A stretch of DNA of 64,000 nt from Pseudomonas fluorescens (GTDB lineage Bacteria; Pseudomonadota; Gammaproteobacteria; Pseudomonadales; Pseudomonadaceae). A program made the translations under genes and the position numbers. Numbering within the stretch: the first letter of the stretch is position 1; each line of letters begins with the position of its first letter. The notes beneath the pieces were generated by a model that did no database searches, was not told the origin of the DNA, and was given only the letters and a program-made list of their open reading frames with translations. The stretch spans positions 349,220-413,219 of the forward strand of contig NZ_JSAK01000008.1 of NCBI RefSeq assembly GCF_000802965.1. The letters are read 5' to 3'. Of the stretch, positions 45,620-56,839 are shown piece by piece.

Positions 45620-46327
45620 TCACGCCGTGGCGGGAGCGACGAATGCAATGCCGGTGCGCAGCGCAGCGTTGCGTACGTGTTCGTGCATGGCCTTCTGCGC
45701 GGCCCCGGAGGCCCGCCGGGCCAGCGCCCGAAGGATTTTGCGGTGTTCCTGCCAGGTTTCCATGGCGCGCTCTGCCCGGATGAACGGCAGCTTCTGGCTC
45801 TCGAGGAAGATGTCGGCGCTGGCAGTCAGGATGCTCAGCATCGCCTGATTGCCGCTGGCAAGAAGGATGCGTCGGTGAAATTTGAAGTCCAGGCGTGCTG
45901 CCGCATCGAAGTCTCCGGACTTCAGTTCATTGCGCATCGCGGCAACATTGTCTTCCAGCGCATCGAGTTCATCGGTACTCAAGGTCACGGCGGCCAATCC
46001 GGCGGCGAACCCCTCCAGCGCATAGCGCAACTGGAAGATATCCAGCGGCGAAGCCTGGGCCGCGAACGGCCAGCCGGGCGCCGCATCGCCGCGCGGCAGC
46101 TCCACCGGTGCCTGCACGAACACGCCTTTGCCCGGCTGGATACTGATCACCCCCAGCGCACTGAGCGACGACAACGCCTCCCGCAATGACGCCCGACTGA
46201 CGCCCAATTGCACGGCAAGGTCCCGTTGCGAAGGCAACGCATCCCCCGGCCCGAAACCCTGCTCGGTAATCAGTTTGCGGATGGCTTGCAGCGCCACTTC
46301 GGGTACGGCACGGGAGATCGAGTTCAT
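45620..46327 (-). CDS. GntR-family (FadR/FCD subgroup) transcriptional regulator
   Basis: 235-residue repressor-type regulator. The N-terminal winged HTH (about 10-75: VALQAIRKLITEQGFGPGDA, LPSQRDLAVQLGVSRASLRE, ALSSLSALGVISIQPGKGVF) is followed by an all-helical FCD ligand domain (about 90-225: LRYALEGFAAGLAA, FDAAARLDFKFHRRILLASG, EHRKILRALARR). Metal-ligand-like D/H positions are visible. It is divergent from a four-gene amino-acid-type ABC operon 256 bp away and probably controls it. The ligand is unknown. Confidence 0.91.
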   Translation of the reverse strand: MNSISRAVPEVALQAIRKLITEQGFGPGDALPSQRDLAVQLGVSRASLREALSSLSALGVISIQPGKGVFVQAPVELPRGDAAPGWPFAAQASPLDIFQLRYALEGFAAGLAAVTLSTDELDALEDNVAAMRNELKSGDFDAAARLDFKFHRRILLASGNQAMLSILTASADIFLESQKLPFIRAERAMETWQEHRKILRALARRASGAAQKAMHEHVRNAALRTGIAFVAPATA

Positions 46328-46583
46328 GGTTTTCCAGACGAACCAGGCCAATGTGCGGCCAGTTGTAAAGCTATTCGCCGCGTCCGGCAAGTCGTGCCCC
46401 ATGGGGGTTCGGGAATTTTCACAGGTGCGCTATCGAGGTGCGAAACAACACCTGACTGTTCAGACCAGTAAGACCTTGAGACGCCAGCAAAACCGAGGCC
46501 TGCCGACCCGAATAGCCCATGTTGGCATGGCCCATGCTCTGTCGAATCGCAGAATTCACACCTCGCCGATTCGGAGATTTGCC
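46328..46583. promoter_or_regulatory. Divergent promoter region: GntR regulator and amino-acid ABC operon
   Basis: 256 bp shared by the two transcription units. I looked for a symmetrical GntR/FCD operator and found only imperfect candidates, such as CTGTTCAGACCAG around 46457. No -35/-10 pair is good enough to call. Confidence 0.4.
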
Positions 46584-47369
46584 ATGACCCAGCGTTACAG
46601 CGCCCTCCTCGCTGCCCTGTTTGCCAGCCTGATGCTGAGCCAGGCACCCGCCCACGCCGACGGTCTGGAGGATGTGGTCAAGCGCGGCGTCCTCAAGGTC
46701 GCCGTGCCACAGGACTTCCCGCCCTTCGGCTCGGTCGGGCCGGACATGAAGCCGCGCGGCCTCGACATCGACACCGCCAAACTGCTGGCCGACCAGCTCA
46801 AGGTCAAACTCGAACTGACCCCGGTCAACAGCACCAACCGCATTCCGTTCCTGACCACCGGCAAGGTCGACCTGGTGATTTCCAGCCTCGGCAAGAACCC
46901 CGAGCGCGAAAAAGTCATCGATTTCTCCCGTGCCTATGCGCCGTTCTACCTCGCCGTATTCGGTCCGCCAGACGCCGACATCAAAAGCCTGGACGACCTC
47001 AAGGGCAAGACCATCAGCGTCACCCGTGGCGCCATCGAAGACATCGAGCTGACCAAAGTCGCCCCTGAAGGCGTGACCATCAAGCGCTTCGAAGACAACA
47101 ACTCGACCATCGCTGCCTACCTGGCCGGTCAGGTCGACCTGATCGCCAGCGGCAACGTGGTGATGGTGGCGATCAGCGAGAAGAGCCCGAAACGCGTGCC
47201 TGCACTGAAAGTGAAGCTCAAGGATTCGCCGGTCTACGTCGGTGTGAACAAGAACGAGCCGGCGCTGCTGGACAAGGTCAACCAGATCCTCGTCACCGCC
47301 AAGAGCGACGGCGCGCTGGAGAAAAACGCCATGACCTGGCTGAAAGAACCGCTGCCGGCCGACCTCTGA
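46584..47369 (+). CDS. Amino-acid-type ABC transporter, substrate-binding protein
   Basis: 261-residue periplasmic binding protein of family 3. The signal peptide is roughly residues 1-25 (MTQRYSALLAALFASLMLSQ, cleaved near AHA-DGLEDV). The mature protein starts GLEDVVKRGVLKVAVPQDFP and has PRGLDIDTAKLLADQLKVKL, TGKVDLVISSLGKNPEREKV and GKTISVTRGAIEDIELTKV. It binds an amino acid or similar polar compound; specificity is not readable. First gene of a four-gene operon. Confidence 0.9.
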   Translation: MTQRYSALLAALFASLMLSQAPAHADGLEDVVKRGVLKVAVPQDFPPFGSVGPDMKPRGLDIDTAKLLADQLKVKLELTPVNSTNRIPFLTTGKVDLVISSLGKNPEREKVIDFSRAYAPFYLAVFGPPDADIKSLDDLKGKTISVTRGAIEDIELTKVAPEGVTIKRFEDNNSTIAAYLAGQVDLIASGNVVMVAISEKSPKRVPALKVKLKDSPVYVGVNKNEPALLDKVNQILVTAKSDGALEKNAMTWLKEPLPADL

Positions 47370-47391
47370 TCCGGCACGCAGGAGACACGTT

Positions 47392-48060
47392 ATGGCTTAT
47401 CAGTTCGATTTCTTGCCGGTGGTGCAAAACACCGATCTGCTGTTGCGCGGTGCGTTGTTCACCCTGGAGCTGACGGCCATCGGCGCGGTGCTCGGGGTGG
47501 GCCTGGGCATCGTTGGGGCACTGGTGCGGGCGTGGAACATCCGCCCGTTCGCCGGCATCTTTGGCGTTTACGTCGAGTTGATCCGCAACACGCCATTCCT
47601 GGTGCAGTTGTTCTTTATCTTCTTCGGCTTGCCGTCACTGGGCGTGCAGATTTCCGAATGGCAGGCCGCCGTGCTGGCGATGGTGATCAACCTGGGGGCC
47701 TACTCCACCGAGATCATTCGTGCGGGCATCCAGGCGATCCCCCGGGGTCAGCTGGAAGCCGCCGCGGCGCTGGCGATGACGCGCTTCGAAGCCTTTCGCC
47801 ACGTGGTGTTGCTGCCAGCACTGAGCAAGGTCTGGCCGGCCCTGAGCAGCCAGATCATCATCGTCATGCTCGGTTCGGCGGTCTGCTCGCAGATCGCCAC
47901 CGAAGAGCTGAGCTTCGCCGCCAACTTCATTCAATCGCGCAACTTCCGCGCCTTTGAAACCTACGCCCTGACCACGCTGGTCTACCTGTGCATGGCGCTA
48001 ATGATCCGCCAACTACTGAACTGGATCGGCCGCCGCTACATTGCAAGGAGTGCCCAATGA
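47392..48060 (+). CDS. Amino-acid-type ABC transporter, permease 1
   Basis: 222-residue HisM/GltJ-type permease with about five hydrophobic spans. The EAA loop reads GQLEAAAALAMTRFEAFRHV followed by VLLPALSKVWPAL. The segment VELIRNTPFLVQLFFIFFGL is the typical family signature. Its stop overlaps the second permease as ATGA, so the two probably form a heterodimer. Confidence 0.93.
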   Translation: MAYQFDFLPVVQNTDLLLRGALFTLELTAIGAVLGVGLGIVGALVRAWNIRPFAGIFGVYVELIRNTPFLVQLFFIFFGLPSLGVQISEWQAAVLAMVINLGAYSTEIIRAGIQAIPRGQLEAAAALAMTRFEAFRHVVLLPALSKVWPALSSQIIIVMLGSAVCSQIATEELSFAANFIQSRNFRAFETYALTTLVYLCMALMIRQLLNWIGRRYIARSAQ

Positions 48061-48707
48061 GCGATTTCACCTTTTGGGACATCGTGCGCAACCTGCTCAC
48101 CGGCCTGCAATGGACGCTGGCGCTGTCGCTGGTGGCGTTCATTGGCGGCGGGCTGATCGGCCTGTTGATCATGGTCATGCGCATTTCCAACAAATCTCTG
48201 CCACGCAACTTCGCCCGGACCTACATCGAACTGTTTCAGGGCACGCCGCTTTTGATGCAGCTGTTTCTGGTGTTTTTTGGCGTGGCGTTGGCCGGAATCG
48301 AGATTTCGCCGTGGATGGCGGCGGCGATCGCGCTGACGCTGTTCGCCAGCGCTTACCTGGCGGAGATCTGGCGCGGCTGCGTCGAATCAATCCCCAATGG
48401 CCAGTGGGAAGCCTCGTCGAGCCTGGCGCTGAACCCGCTGGAGCAATTGCGCTACGTGATCCTGCCGCAGGCCTTGCGCATCGCTGTGGCACCGACCGTG
48501 GGCTTCTCGGTGCAAGTGGTCAAAGGCACCGCCGTGACCTCGATCATCGGTTTCACCGAACTGACCAAGACCGGCGGCATGCTCGCCAACGCTACGTTCG
48601 AACCGTTCATGGTCTATGGCCTCGTCGCCCTCGGCTACTTCTTGCTCTGCTACCCCTTGTCGCTCAGCGCGCGCTATCTGGAAAGGAGACTGCATGCCTC
48701 TGCTTAG
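48057..48707 (+). CDS. Amino-acid-type ABC transporter, permease 2
   Basis: 216-residue paralogue of the preceding permease. It has the signature YIELFQGTPLLMQLFLVFFG and EAA loop GQWEASSSLALNPLEQLRYV, ILPQALRIAVAPTVGF. The start at 48057 overlaps the previous stop; upstream in-frame sequence lies within that gene. Its last codons overlap the ATPase gene by 14 bp. Confidence 0.93.
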   Translation: MSDFTFWDIVRNLLTGLQWTLALSLVAFIGGGLIGLLIMVMRISNKSLPRNFARTYIELFQGTPLLMQLFLVFFGVALAGIEISPWMAAAIALTLFASAYLAEIWRGCVESIPNGQWEASSSLALNPLEQLRYVILPQALRIAVAPTVGFSVQVVKGTAVTSIIGFTELTKTGGMLANATFEPFMVYGLVALGYFLLCYPLSLSARYLERRLHASA

Positions 48708-49431
48708 AATTTCCGCTCTGCATAAATTTTACGGCGACCACCATGTGCTCAAAGGCATCGACCTGAGCGTCGAGGAAGGCCAGGTGGTGGCGATCATCGG
48801 GCGCAGCGGCTCGGGCAAATCGACCTTGCTGCGTACCCTCAACGGGCTGGAATCGATCAACGACGGCGTCATCGAAGTCGACGGCGAATACCTCGACGCC
48901 GCCCGCGCCGACCTGCGCAGCCTGCGGCAGAAAGTCGGCATGGTGTTTCAGCAGTTCAACCTGTTCCCGCACCTGACCGTGGGCGAAAACGTCATGCTCG
49001 CGCCGCAAGTGGTGCAAAAAGTCCCGAAAGCCAAAGCCGCCGAACTGGCGCGACAGATGCTGGAGCGGGTCGGGCTCGGGGAGAAATTCGACGCCTTCCC
49101 GGACCGCTTGTCCGGCGGGCAGCAACAGCGAGTGGCGATTGCCCGCGCCCTGGCGATGTCGCCGAAAGTGCTGCTGTGCGATGAAATCACCTCCGCCCTG
49201 GACCCGGAACTGGTCAACGAAGTGCTGAGCGTGGTCCGGCAACTGGCCAAGGAAGGCATGACGCTGATCATGGTCACCCACGAAATGCGCTTCGCCCGGG
49301 AGGTTGGGGACAAGTTGGTGTTCATGCATCAAGGCTTGGTGCATGAGGTCGGCGATCCGAAAGTGTTGTTTGCCAATCCACAGACGGCGGAATTGGCGAA
49401 TTTCATTGGGACCGTCGAGGCAACAGGCTAA
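48694..49431 (+). CDS. Amino-acid-type ABC transporter, ATP-binding protein
   Basis: 245-residue ABC ATPase of the GlnQ/HisP class. Walker A is GRSGSGKSTLLRTLNGLE (about 35-52), Q-loop VGMVFQQFNLFPHLTVGENV, signature LSGGQQQRVAIARALAMSPK, Walker B VLLCDEITSALDPELVNEVL, and switch His in TLIMVTHEMRFAREV. The start at 48694 has AAAGGAG eight bases upstream inside the permease gene. It completes the importer. Confidence 0.95.
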   Translation: MPLLRISALHKFYGDHHVLKGIDLSVEEGQVVAIIGRSGSGKSTLLRTLNGLESINDGVIEVDGEYLDAARADLRSLRQKVGMVFQQFNLFPHLTVGENVMLAPQVVQKVPKAKAAELARQMLERVGLGEKFDAFPDRLSGGQQQRVAIARALAMSPKVLLCDEITSALDPELVNEVLSVVRQLAKEGMTLIMVTHEMRFAREVGDKLVFMHQGLVHEVGDPKVLFANPQTAELANFIGTVEATG

Positions 49432-49436
49432 TTATC

Positions 49437-49569
49437 TGTGGCGACGGAGCTTGCTCCCGCTCGGCGGCGCAGCGGTCGCAAAACCTCTACTCGCGATTTC
49501 CAGCTGAAATCGGGGTGTAGGTCTTTAGGGCCGCTTCGCAGCCCAGCGGGAGCAAGCTCCCTCGCCACA
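49437..49569. repeat. REP doublet, family C
   Basis: TGTGGCGACGGAGCTTGCTC at 49437 and inverse GAGCAAGCTCCCTCGCCACA ending 49569, starting six bases after the ABC operon's last stop. Confidence 0.88.
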
Positions 49570-49664
49570 AGAGTTGTGTTGGATCAAGGCTTTGAACACT
49601 GCGCGTTGGCGTCAGCGTTTGATCGTGGCACGATGTCAGGGTTATCGACCGAGACCCCCACACC

Positions 49665-51173
49665 ATGCCGCTATCCCAAGCCAAGAATCTGTCCCTGATC
49701 GCCGCAATCGACCTGGGCTCCAACAGCTTTCACATGGTCGTGGCAAAGGCCCAGAACGGCGAAATCCGTATTCTCGAGCGTCTCGGGGAGAAGGTTCAGC
49801 TCGCCGCCGGCATCGACGACGAGCGCAAGCTCAGCGAAGAATCCATGCAACGCGGGCTCGACTGCCTGAAACGCTTCGCCCAACTGATCAACGGTATGCC
49901 GCCCGGCGCCGTGCGGATCGTGGGCACCAACGCCCTGCGTGAGGCCCGTAACCGCAACGAATTCATCCACCGCGCCGAAGAAATCCTCGGCCATCCGGTG
50001 GAAGTCATCTCCGGCCGTGAAGAAGCGCGTCTGATTTACCTCGGTGTGTCCCACACCCTCGCGGACACCCCGGGCAAACGTCTGGTGGCCGACATCGGCG
50101 GTGGCAGTACCGAGTTCATCATCGGCCAGCGCTTCGAACCGCTGCTGCGCGAAAGCCTGCAGATGGGTTGCGTCAGCTTCACCCAACGCTATTTCAAGGA
50201 CGGCAAGATCACCCCGGCCCGCTACGCCCAGGCGTACACGGCGGCGCGGCTGGAGATCATGAGCATCGAACACGCCCTGCACCGCCTGACCTGGGATGAA
50301 GCCATTGGCTCCTCGGGGACCATCCGCGCCATCGGCCTGGCCCTGAAGGCCGGCGGTCACGGTGCGGGTGAGGTGAACGCCGAAGGCCTGGCCTGGCTCA
50401 AGCGCAGACTGTTCAAACTCGGCGATGTCGAGAAAATCGACTTCGAAGGCATCAAGCCGGATCGCCGCGCCATTTTCCCGGCTGGCCTGGCGATTCTCGA
50501 AGCCATCTTCGACTCCCTCGAACTGCAACGCATGGATCACTGCGAAGGCGCCCTGCGCGAAGGCGTGCTCTACGACCTGCTGGGTCGTCACCATCACGAA
50601 GACGTGCGCGAGCGTACGCTGACCTCGCTGATGGAGCGTTATCACGTCGACCTGGAACAGGCGGCGCGGGTTGAACGCAAGGCCCTGCACGCCTTTGATC
50701 AGGTGGCCAAGGATTGGGATCTGGACGACGAAGACGGCGTTTGGCGCGAGCGGCTTGGCTGGGCGGCCAAGGTCCATGAAGTGGGCCTCGACATCGCGCA
50801 CTATCACTACCACAAGCACGGCGCCTACCTGATCGAGCACTCGGACCTGGCCGGGTTCTCCCGCGAAGACCAACTGATGCTCGCGCTGCTGGTGCGTGGC
50901 CACCGCCGCAACATTCCCAAGGACAAGTTCGCCGATTTCGGTGAGGACGGCATCAAGCTGATTCGCCTGTGCGTGCTGCTGCGCTTTGCGATTCTGTTCC
51001 ATCACATTCGCGGCACTCAGCAAATGCCTCAGGTGGTCCTGCAAGCCAACGGCGACAGCCTCGACGTGCTGTTCCCGGAAAAATGGCTGGACGAAAACCA
51101 GCTGACCCAGGCCGACTTCGCCCTCGAAGCGGAATGGCTGACTCGCGTGAATTTCGTGCTGAACGTGCGCTGA
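49665..51173 (+). CDS. ppx: Exopolyphosphatase
   Basis: 502-residue Ppx/GppA phosphatase that releases phosphate from polyphosphate chain ends. The N-terminal ASKHA-fold motifs are [20 protein letters not shown] (phosphate 1) and [20 protein letters not shown] (phosphate 2); the catalytic Glu lies in [12 protein letters not shown]. The C-terminal half is an HD-like helical domain ([37 protein letters not shown]). It faces ppk1, the polyphosphate synthase gene, across a REP-rich 245 bp. Confidence 0.95.
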   Translation: MPLSQAKNLSLIAAIDLGSNSFHMVVAKAQNGEIRILERLGEKVQLAAGIDDERKLSEESMQRGLDCLKRFAQLINGMPPGAVRIVGTNALREARNRNEFIHRAEEILGHPVEVISGREEARLIYLGVSHTLADTPGKRLVADIGGGSTEFIIGQRFEPLLRESLQMGCVSFTQRYFKDGKITPARYAQAYTAARLEIMSIEHALHRLTWDEAIGSSGTIRAIGLALKAGGHGAGEVNAEGLAWLKRRLFKLGDVEKIDFEGIKPDRRAIFPAGLAILEAIFDSLELQRMDHCEGALREGVLYDLLGRHHHEDVRERTLTSLMERYHVDLEQAARVERKALHAFDQVAKDWDLDDEDGVWRERLGWAAKVHEVGLDIAHYHYHKHGAYLIEHSDLAGFSREDQLMLALLVRGHRRNIPKDKFADFGEDGIKLIRLCVLLRFAILFHHIRGTQQMPQVVLQANGDSLDVLFPEKWLDENQLTQADFALEAEWLTRVNFVLNVR

Positions 51174-51210
51174 AACGCGGTCCTTATTCATGCGGTGACT
51201 GGACGATCGC

Positions 51211-51350
51211 CATCGCTGGCAAGCCAGCTCCCACAGAAACGGGGATGGCTGCAGTCACTGCCCTGCAGGAGCTGCCGCAGGCTGCGATCTTTTGATCTTG
51301 ATCTTAAAAACAAGATCAAAAGATCGCAGCCTTCGGCAGCTCCTACAGGG
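51211..51350. repeat. Composite REP cluster between ppx and ppk1
   Basis: A single family A unit (ATCGCTGGCAAGCCAGCTCC, about 51213-51231) is followed by a family D pair (CTGCAGGAGCTGCCGCAGGC at 51263 and its inverse GATCGCAGCCTTCGGCAGCT at 51322). The D pair is joined by TTTTGATCTTGATC/GATCAAAAGATC, itself complementary. It is the only locus here that mixes two families. Confidence 0.88.
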
Positions 51351-51371
51351 GGATCATCGTTCTGTAGAAAC

Positions 51372-51405
51372 AAAAATGGCGATCCCTGGGGATCGCCATT
51401 TTTTA
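51372..51405. terminator. Bidirectional terminator between ppx and ppk1
   Basis: AATGGCGATCC (51375-51385) pairs with GGATCGCCATT (51390-51400), with A5 on the left and T6 on the right. It lies 14 bp after the ppk1 stop and can also stop ppx transcripts. Confidence 0.92.
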
Positions 51406-51418
51406 TTGCCCGACGTTT

Positions 51419-53644
51419 TTAACGCACCGCCAGGATCGGGCTACCCAAACGCTCCAGCAACGTAGCCTGCGCACTGCGCGGGTTCTGGTTGCCGGTCGGT
51501 GTGTTGCGGATGTAACGGCCGTCCGACTGCAGGCTCCAGCTGTGGGTGTTATCGGTGAGATACAGCTCCAGCTCTTTCTTGACCCGCATGATCAGCTTCT
51601 TGCCTTCCACCGGGAAGCACGTCTCGACGCGCTTGTCGAGGTTGCGCTCCATCCAGTCGGCGCTGGAGAGGAACATCTGCTCGTCGCCGCCATTGAGGAA
51701 GTAGAAGACCCGAGTGTGTTCCAGGAAACGACCGATGATCGAGCGCACGTGAATGTTGTGCGAAACCCCGGCGATGCCCGGCCGCAGGCAGCACATGCCG
51801 CGCACCACGAGGTCGATGCGCACGCCCGACTGACTGGCCTTATACAACGCGCGGATGATCTTCGGATCGGTCAGCGAGTTGAACTTGGCAATGATGTGCG
51901 CCGGTTTGCCATCGAGGGCGAACTGGGTCTCGCGGGCAATCATGTCGAGCATGCCCTTCTTCAGGGTGAACGGCGCGTGCAGCAGCTTCTTCATGCGCAG
52001 CGTCTTACCCATGCCGATCAACTGGCTAAACAGTTTGCCGACGTCTTCGCACAAGGCGTCGTCGGAAGTCAGCAGGCTGTAGTCGGTGTACAGGCGGGCG
52101 TTGCCGGCGTGGTAGTTACCGGTGCCGAGGTGCGCGTAACGCACGATTTCACCGGCCTCGCGGCGCAGGATCAGCATCATCTTGGCGTGGGTCTTGAAGC
52201 CGACCACGCCGTAGATCACCACCGCACCGGCCGCTTGCAGACGGCTGGCCAGTTGCAGGTTGGACTCTTCGTCAAAGCGCGCTCGCAATTCGATGACGGC
52301 GGTCACTTCCTTGCCGTTACGCGCCGCGTCCACCAGTGCATCGACGATTTCAGAGTTGGCGCCCGAGCGGTACAGCGTCTGGCGTACGGCCAGAACGTGC
52401 GGGTCTTTGGCAGCTTGGCGCAGCAGGTCAACCACCGGAGTAAACGACTCGAACGGGTGCAGCAACAGAATGTCCTGCTTGCTGACCACGCTGAAAATGT
52501 TCTCGCTGTTCTGCAGCAATTTCGGAATCTGCGGCGTGAACGGCATGTATTGCAGCTCGCGCTGACTATCGAGGCCAGTGATGCTGAACAGCCGCGTCAG
52601 GTTGACCGGGCCATTGACCTGATACAGCTCCGACTCGCTCAGGTTGAATTGCTTGAGCAGATAGTCAGACAGGTGTTTCGGACAGGTATCAGCCACTTCC
52701 AGACGCACCGCATCACCGTAGCGACGGGAGAACAACTCGCCGCGCAGGGCGCGGGCCAGGTCCTCAACGTCTTCGGAGTCCAGCGCCAGGTCGGCGTTTC
52801 GGGTCAGGCGGAACTGGTAGCAGCCCTTGACCTTCATGCCCTGGAACAGGTCATCGGCGTGGGCGTGGATCATCGACGACAGGAAAACGTAGTTGTCGCC
52901 AGCCCCACCGACCTCTTCCGGAACCTTGATTACCCGCGGCAGCAGGCGCGGTGCCGGGATGATCGCCAGGCCGGAGTCGCGACCAAAGGCGTCGATGCCT
53001 TCAAGTTCGACGATGAAGTTCAGGCTCTTGTTCACCAGCAACGGGAACGGGTGCGTCGGGTCGAGGCCGATCGGGGTGATGATCGGGGCGATTTCGTCGC
53101 GGAAATAACGGCGGACCCAAGTCTTGAGCTTGGTCGTCCAGTGCCGGCGACGGATGAAGCGGACCTGATGTTTTTCCAGCTCCGGCAACAGAATGTCGTT
53201 GAGGATCGCGTACTGGCGGTCAACGTGACCGTGCACCAGTTCGCTGATGCGGGCCAGGGCCTGATGCGGTTGCAGACCGTCGGCACCGGCCTGTTCACGG
53301 GCGAAGGTGATCTGTTTCTTCAGGCCGGCGACACGAATTTCGAAGAACTCGTCCAGGTTGCTGGAGAAGATCAGCAGGAACTTCAGCCGTTCCAGCAACG
53401 GATAGGACTCGTCCAGCGCCTGTTCCAGCACGCGGATGTTGAACTGCAGTTGCGACAACTCGCGGTGGATGTACAGGCTGCTGTCATCCAGGCCGGGAAT
53501 GGCAATCGCTGGCGCCGCCGGGGCGGGCTCGGTTACCGCCGCCGGGGGAGCAGGCTCCAGCTCCGGCGGGGTTTCGGCGATTTGCTCCACCACAGGTTGA
53601 GCGTCTTTTACGGCAACTTCAGTGAGTCCTTCGGTATTCATCAC
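51419..53644 (-). CDS. ppk1: Polyphosphate kinase 1
   Basis: 741-residue enzyme that polymerises the ATP gamma-phosphate into polyphosphate through a phosphohistidine. The conserved core starts at about residue 57 with [20 protein letters not shown]. It continues with [20 protein letters not shown], the HIS-containing [20 protein letters not shown] (catalytic H), [20 protein letters not shown] and the C-terminal second active-site segment [19 protein letters not shown]. An acidic, proline/alanine-rich N-terminal extension of about 50 residues precedes the core and makes it longer than the usual 690. It is 15 bp downstream of hemB. Confidence 0.97.
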   Translation of the reverse strand: MMNTEGLTEVAVKDAQPVVEQIAETPPELEPAPPAAVTEPAPAAPAIAIPGLDDSSLYIHRELSQLQFNIRVLEQALDESYPLLERLKFLLIFSSNLDEFFEIRVAGLKKQITFAREQAGADGLQPHQALARISELVHGHVDRQYAILNDILLPELEKHQVRFIRRRHWTTKLKTWVRRYFRDEIAPIITPIGLDPTHPFPLLVNKSLNFIVELEGIDAFGRDSGLAIIPAPRLLPRVIKVPEEVGGAGDNYVFLSSMIHAHADDLFQGMKVKGCYQFRLTRNADLALDSEDVEDLARALRGELFSRRYGDAVRLEVADTCPKHLSDYLLKQFNLSESELYQVNGPVNLTRLFSITGLDSQRELQYMPFTPQIPKLLQNSENIFSVVSKQDILLLHPFESFTPVVDLLRQAAKDPHVLAVRQTLYRSGANSEIVDALVDAARNGKEVTAVIELRARFDEESNLQLASRLQAAGAVVIYGVVGFKTHAKMMLILRREAGEIVRYAHLGTGNYHAGNARLYTDYSLLTSDDALCEDVGKLFSQLIGMGKTLRMKKLLHAPFTLKKGMLDMIARETQFALDGKPAHIIAKFNSLTDPKIIRALYKASQSGVRIDLVVRGMCCLRPGIAGVSHNIHVRSIIGRFLEHTRVFYFLNGGDEQMFLSSADWMERNLDKRVETCFPVEGKKLIMRVKKELELYLTDNTHSWSLQSDGRYIRNTPTGNQNPRSAQATLLERLGSPILAVR

Positions 53645-53659
53645 ATGTTCCTGGGAGGG

Positions 53660-54724
<1,065 letters not shown>

Positions 54725-54878
54725 TTATGACGAACGTGTGACACTTATGTGCACGCTGCGACAGGTAGCCGCTTTCCATTGTCCTTGTAGGAAATGTTCA
54801 CGTCGAGACACATTTGGACACTTTCCTGAATGTGTACGAAGGGTTAGGCTGCGCGTTCATTTCGCCAGCACCCAGACA

Positions 54879-55508
54879 ATGCTCCAACAATTTCTGCATG
54901 ACTTCGGCTACTTTGCCCTGTTTCTCGGCACGTTCTTCGAAGGCGAAACCATTCTGGTGCTCGCAGGCTTCCTCGCGTTCCGTGGATACATGGACATCAA
55001 CCTGGTGGTGGTCGTGGCGTTCTGCGGCAGTTATGCCGGCGATCAGCTGTGGTACTTCCTGGGACGCAAGCACGGGCGCAAGTTGCTGGCGCGCAAACCG
55101 CGCTGGCAGATGATGGGTGACCGGGCGCTGGAACACATTCGCAAGCATCCGGACATCTGGGTGCTGAGCTTCCGCTTCGTCTACGGGCTGCGCACGGTGA
55201 TGCCGGTGGCCATCGGCCTGTCGGGCTATCCACCGGGTCGCTACTTGCTGCTCAACGGCATTGGCGCAGCGATCTGGGCCACCGCACTGGCAGCCGCCGC
55301 CTATCATTTTGGCGCAGTGCTGGAAGGAATGCTCGGCAGCATCAAGAAATACGAGCTGTGGGTGCTCGGCGCCCTCCTCGTTCTGGGCCTGGGCCTGTGG
55401 CTACGCCGCCGTTTCAAGAACGCCCGCCTGGCCAAGAAGATCTACGCCGACGAGCAGGCCCTGAAAGCCGAACAGGCCAAGACCAGCGAAACTAAGCCAG
55501 TCGAGTGA
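54879..55508 (+). CDS. DedA-family inner-membrane protein
   Basis: 209-residue DedA/VTT-domain protein with several membrane spans. The N-terminal block is FGYFALFLGTFFEGETILVL, then AGFLAFRGYMDINLVV, the G-rich SYAGDQLWYFLGRKHGRKLL, and the conserved FRFVYGLRTVMPVAIGLSGY with GAAIWATALAAAAYHFG. Relatives support lipid-carrier recycling and membrane potential. The ATG at 54879 has no strong ribosome site, but the family starts here. The C-terminus has a basic, soluble tail. Its 3' end overlaps the convergent desaturase gene by 17 bp. Confidence 0.9.
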   Translation: MLQQFLHDFGYFALFLGTFFEGETILVLAGFLAFRGYMDINLVVVVAFCGSYAGDQLWYFLGRKHGRKLLARKPRWQMMGDRALEHIRKHPDIWVLSFRFVYGLRTVMPVAIGLSGYPPGRYLLLNGIGAAIWATALAAAAYHFGAVLEGMLGSIKKYELWVLGALLVLGLGLWLRRRFKNARLAKKIYADEQALKAEQAKTSETKPVE

Positions 55509-56724
55509 AGCGGTTTCTGCAGCAGTAGAGACCGATTCCGCTGAGCAGGCTGTAACTGAGCAAACCAACCCAGCCCGCCGCGCTGGCCGGCCACAGCCCC
55601 ACCAGCGGCGCCAGCCACACCAGCGGCACGTTCGACGCCAGCCGCAGCAGCTCCAGCTTCAACGCCCACGGGCGATTCTCCAGGGCTACGCCCAACACAA
55701 ACAAACCCAGCGCCACCGCACTCCAGCCCAATACCAGGGCACCGGTCGGCAGGCTCGGCTCCAGATTCATCAAATAGCTGCCCAGCGCAATGTAGACGCA
55801 GAACTGCAACGCGACGTAGAGCTGCTGACGCCCGTCCAACGGCACTTCAAATTTGCGGAACTGGCTCAGGTCCGGCTTGTTCATCGGGTATTTGGCCGCC
55901 ACATCCGCCGGCCGCCACCCGGTGCGCATGAACCAGATCCGCAGCTTGTCCCAGGTGCTTTCGGTACGCCGCGCATCCGCCCACAACTGCGCGTAGAACT
56001 GCACGTTGGCCCAAATCGGATTCCAGCTCGCCAGCGGCGTGGTCACGCCGAAAATCACCGGTTCGTTGTCGTCCTCTTCCTGGAACGAGCCAAATAGACG
56101 GTCCCAAATAATGAACACCCCGCCGTAGTTGCGATCCATGTAGAGAGCGTTCTGTGCATGGTGAGCCCGATGATTGGACGGCGTGACGAAGAACCACTCG
56201 AACCAGCCGAGTTTGGGAATGTGCCGGGTATGCACCCAGAACTGATACAGCAGATTCAGCGCGGCGACGCTCACAAACACCAGCAGCGGCACGCCGACAA
56301 CGGCCATGGGCAGGTAGAAGATCCAGCTCAGCAGGAACCCGGTACTGGTCTGGCGCAGGGCGGTGGAGAGGTTGTAGTCCTCGCTCTGGTGATGCACCGA
56401 ATGTGCGGCCCAGAGAATGTTGCGTTCATGGCCCATGCGATGCAGCCAGTAGTAGCAGAAGTCATAAAGGACGAAGGCGAAAATCCACACCCACACGCTA
56501 TCGGCGGAAAGCTCGAACAGTGCCAGATGCTTCAGGGCAAACGCGTAAGTGACCAGGCCCACGCCCTTGGTCAGCAGGCCCGTAGTGGTCGACAACACAC
56601 CGGTGCTGATGCTGTTGATCGCGTCCGCCACCCGATAGTTGCTCACCTCGCGCCAGCGGTCGGCCGCCAGTTCGATGGCAATCAACACAAAGAAAAACGG
56701 CACCGCATACAGAATGAAGTCCAT
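55492..56724 (-). CDS. Sterol-desaturase/fatty-acid-hydroxylase family membrane protein
   Basis: 410-residue integral membrane di-iron oxygenase. Histidine boxes are HRMGH, HSVHH and HRAHH in YWLHRMGHERNILWAAHSVH, HQSEDYNLSTALRQT and NHRAHHAQNALYMDRNYGGV, separated by hydrophobic spans. This is the ERG3/alkylglycerol-monooxygenase-like arrangement. A C-terminal region of about 130 residues adds more hydrophobic spans (YVALQFCVYIALGSYLMNLE). The substrate is unknown; bacterial members act on lipids rather than sterols. Confidence 0.9.
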   Translation of the reverse strand: MDFILYAVPFFFVLIAIELAADRWREVSNYRVADAINSISTGVLSTTTGLLTKGVGLVTYAFALKHLALFELSADSVWVWIFAFVLYDFCYYWLHRMGHERNILWAAHSVHHQSEDYNLSTALRQTSTGFLLSWIFYLPMAVVGVPLLVFVSVAALNLLYQFWVHTRHIPKLGWFEWFFVTPSNHRAHHAQNALYMDRNYGGVFIIWDRLFGSFQEEDDNEPVIFGVTTPLASWNPIWANVQFYAQLWADARRTESTWDKLRIWFMRTGWRPADVAAKYPMNKPDLSQFRKFEVPLDGRQQLYVALQFCVYIALGSYLMNLEPSLPTGALVLGWSAVALGLFVLGVALENRPWALKLELLRLASNVPLVWLAPLVGLWPASAAGWVGLLSYSLLSGIGLYCCRNRFTRLA

Positions 56725-56839
56725 GACGCGCCCTGATCGGAATCTTGAGGACAGATGCTATGTGTAGCCGCGAATTAACCCTATGGCAACGAGTGACAAA
56801 TTAGTGGACATTTAACGCCATGAATCTGGAGAAAAGCCC

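Noticed and set aside
46440..46480. GntR/FCD operator around CTGTTCAGACCAG
   Set aside because: Symmetry is too poor when both strands are compared; kept only as part of the general control region.
49671..51191. 506-codon open frame on the minus strand
   Set aside because: Antisense of ppx; composition typical of a shadow frame, rich in His, Gln and Val.
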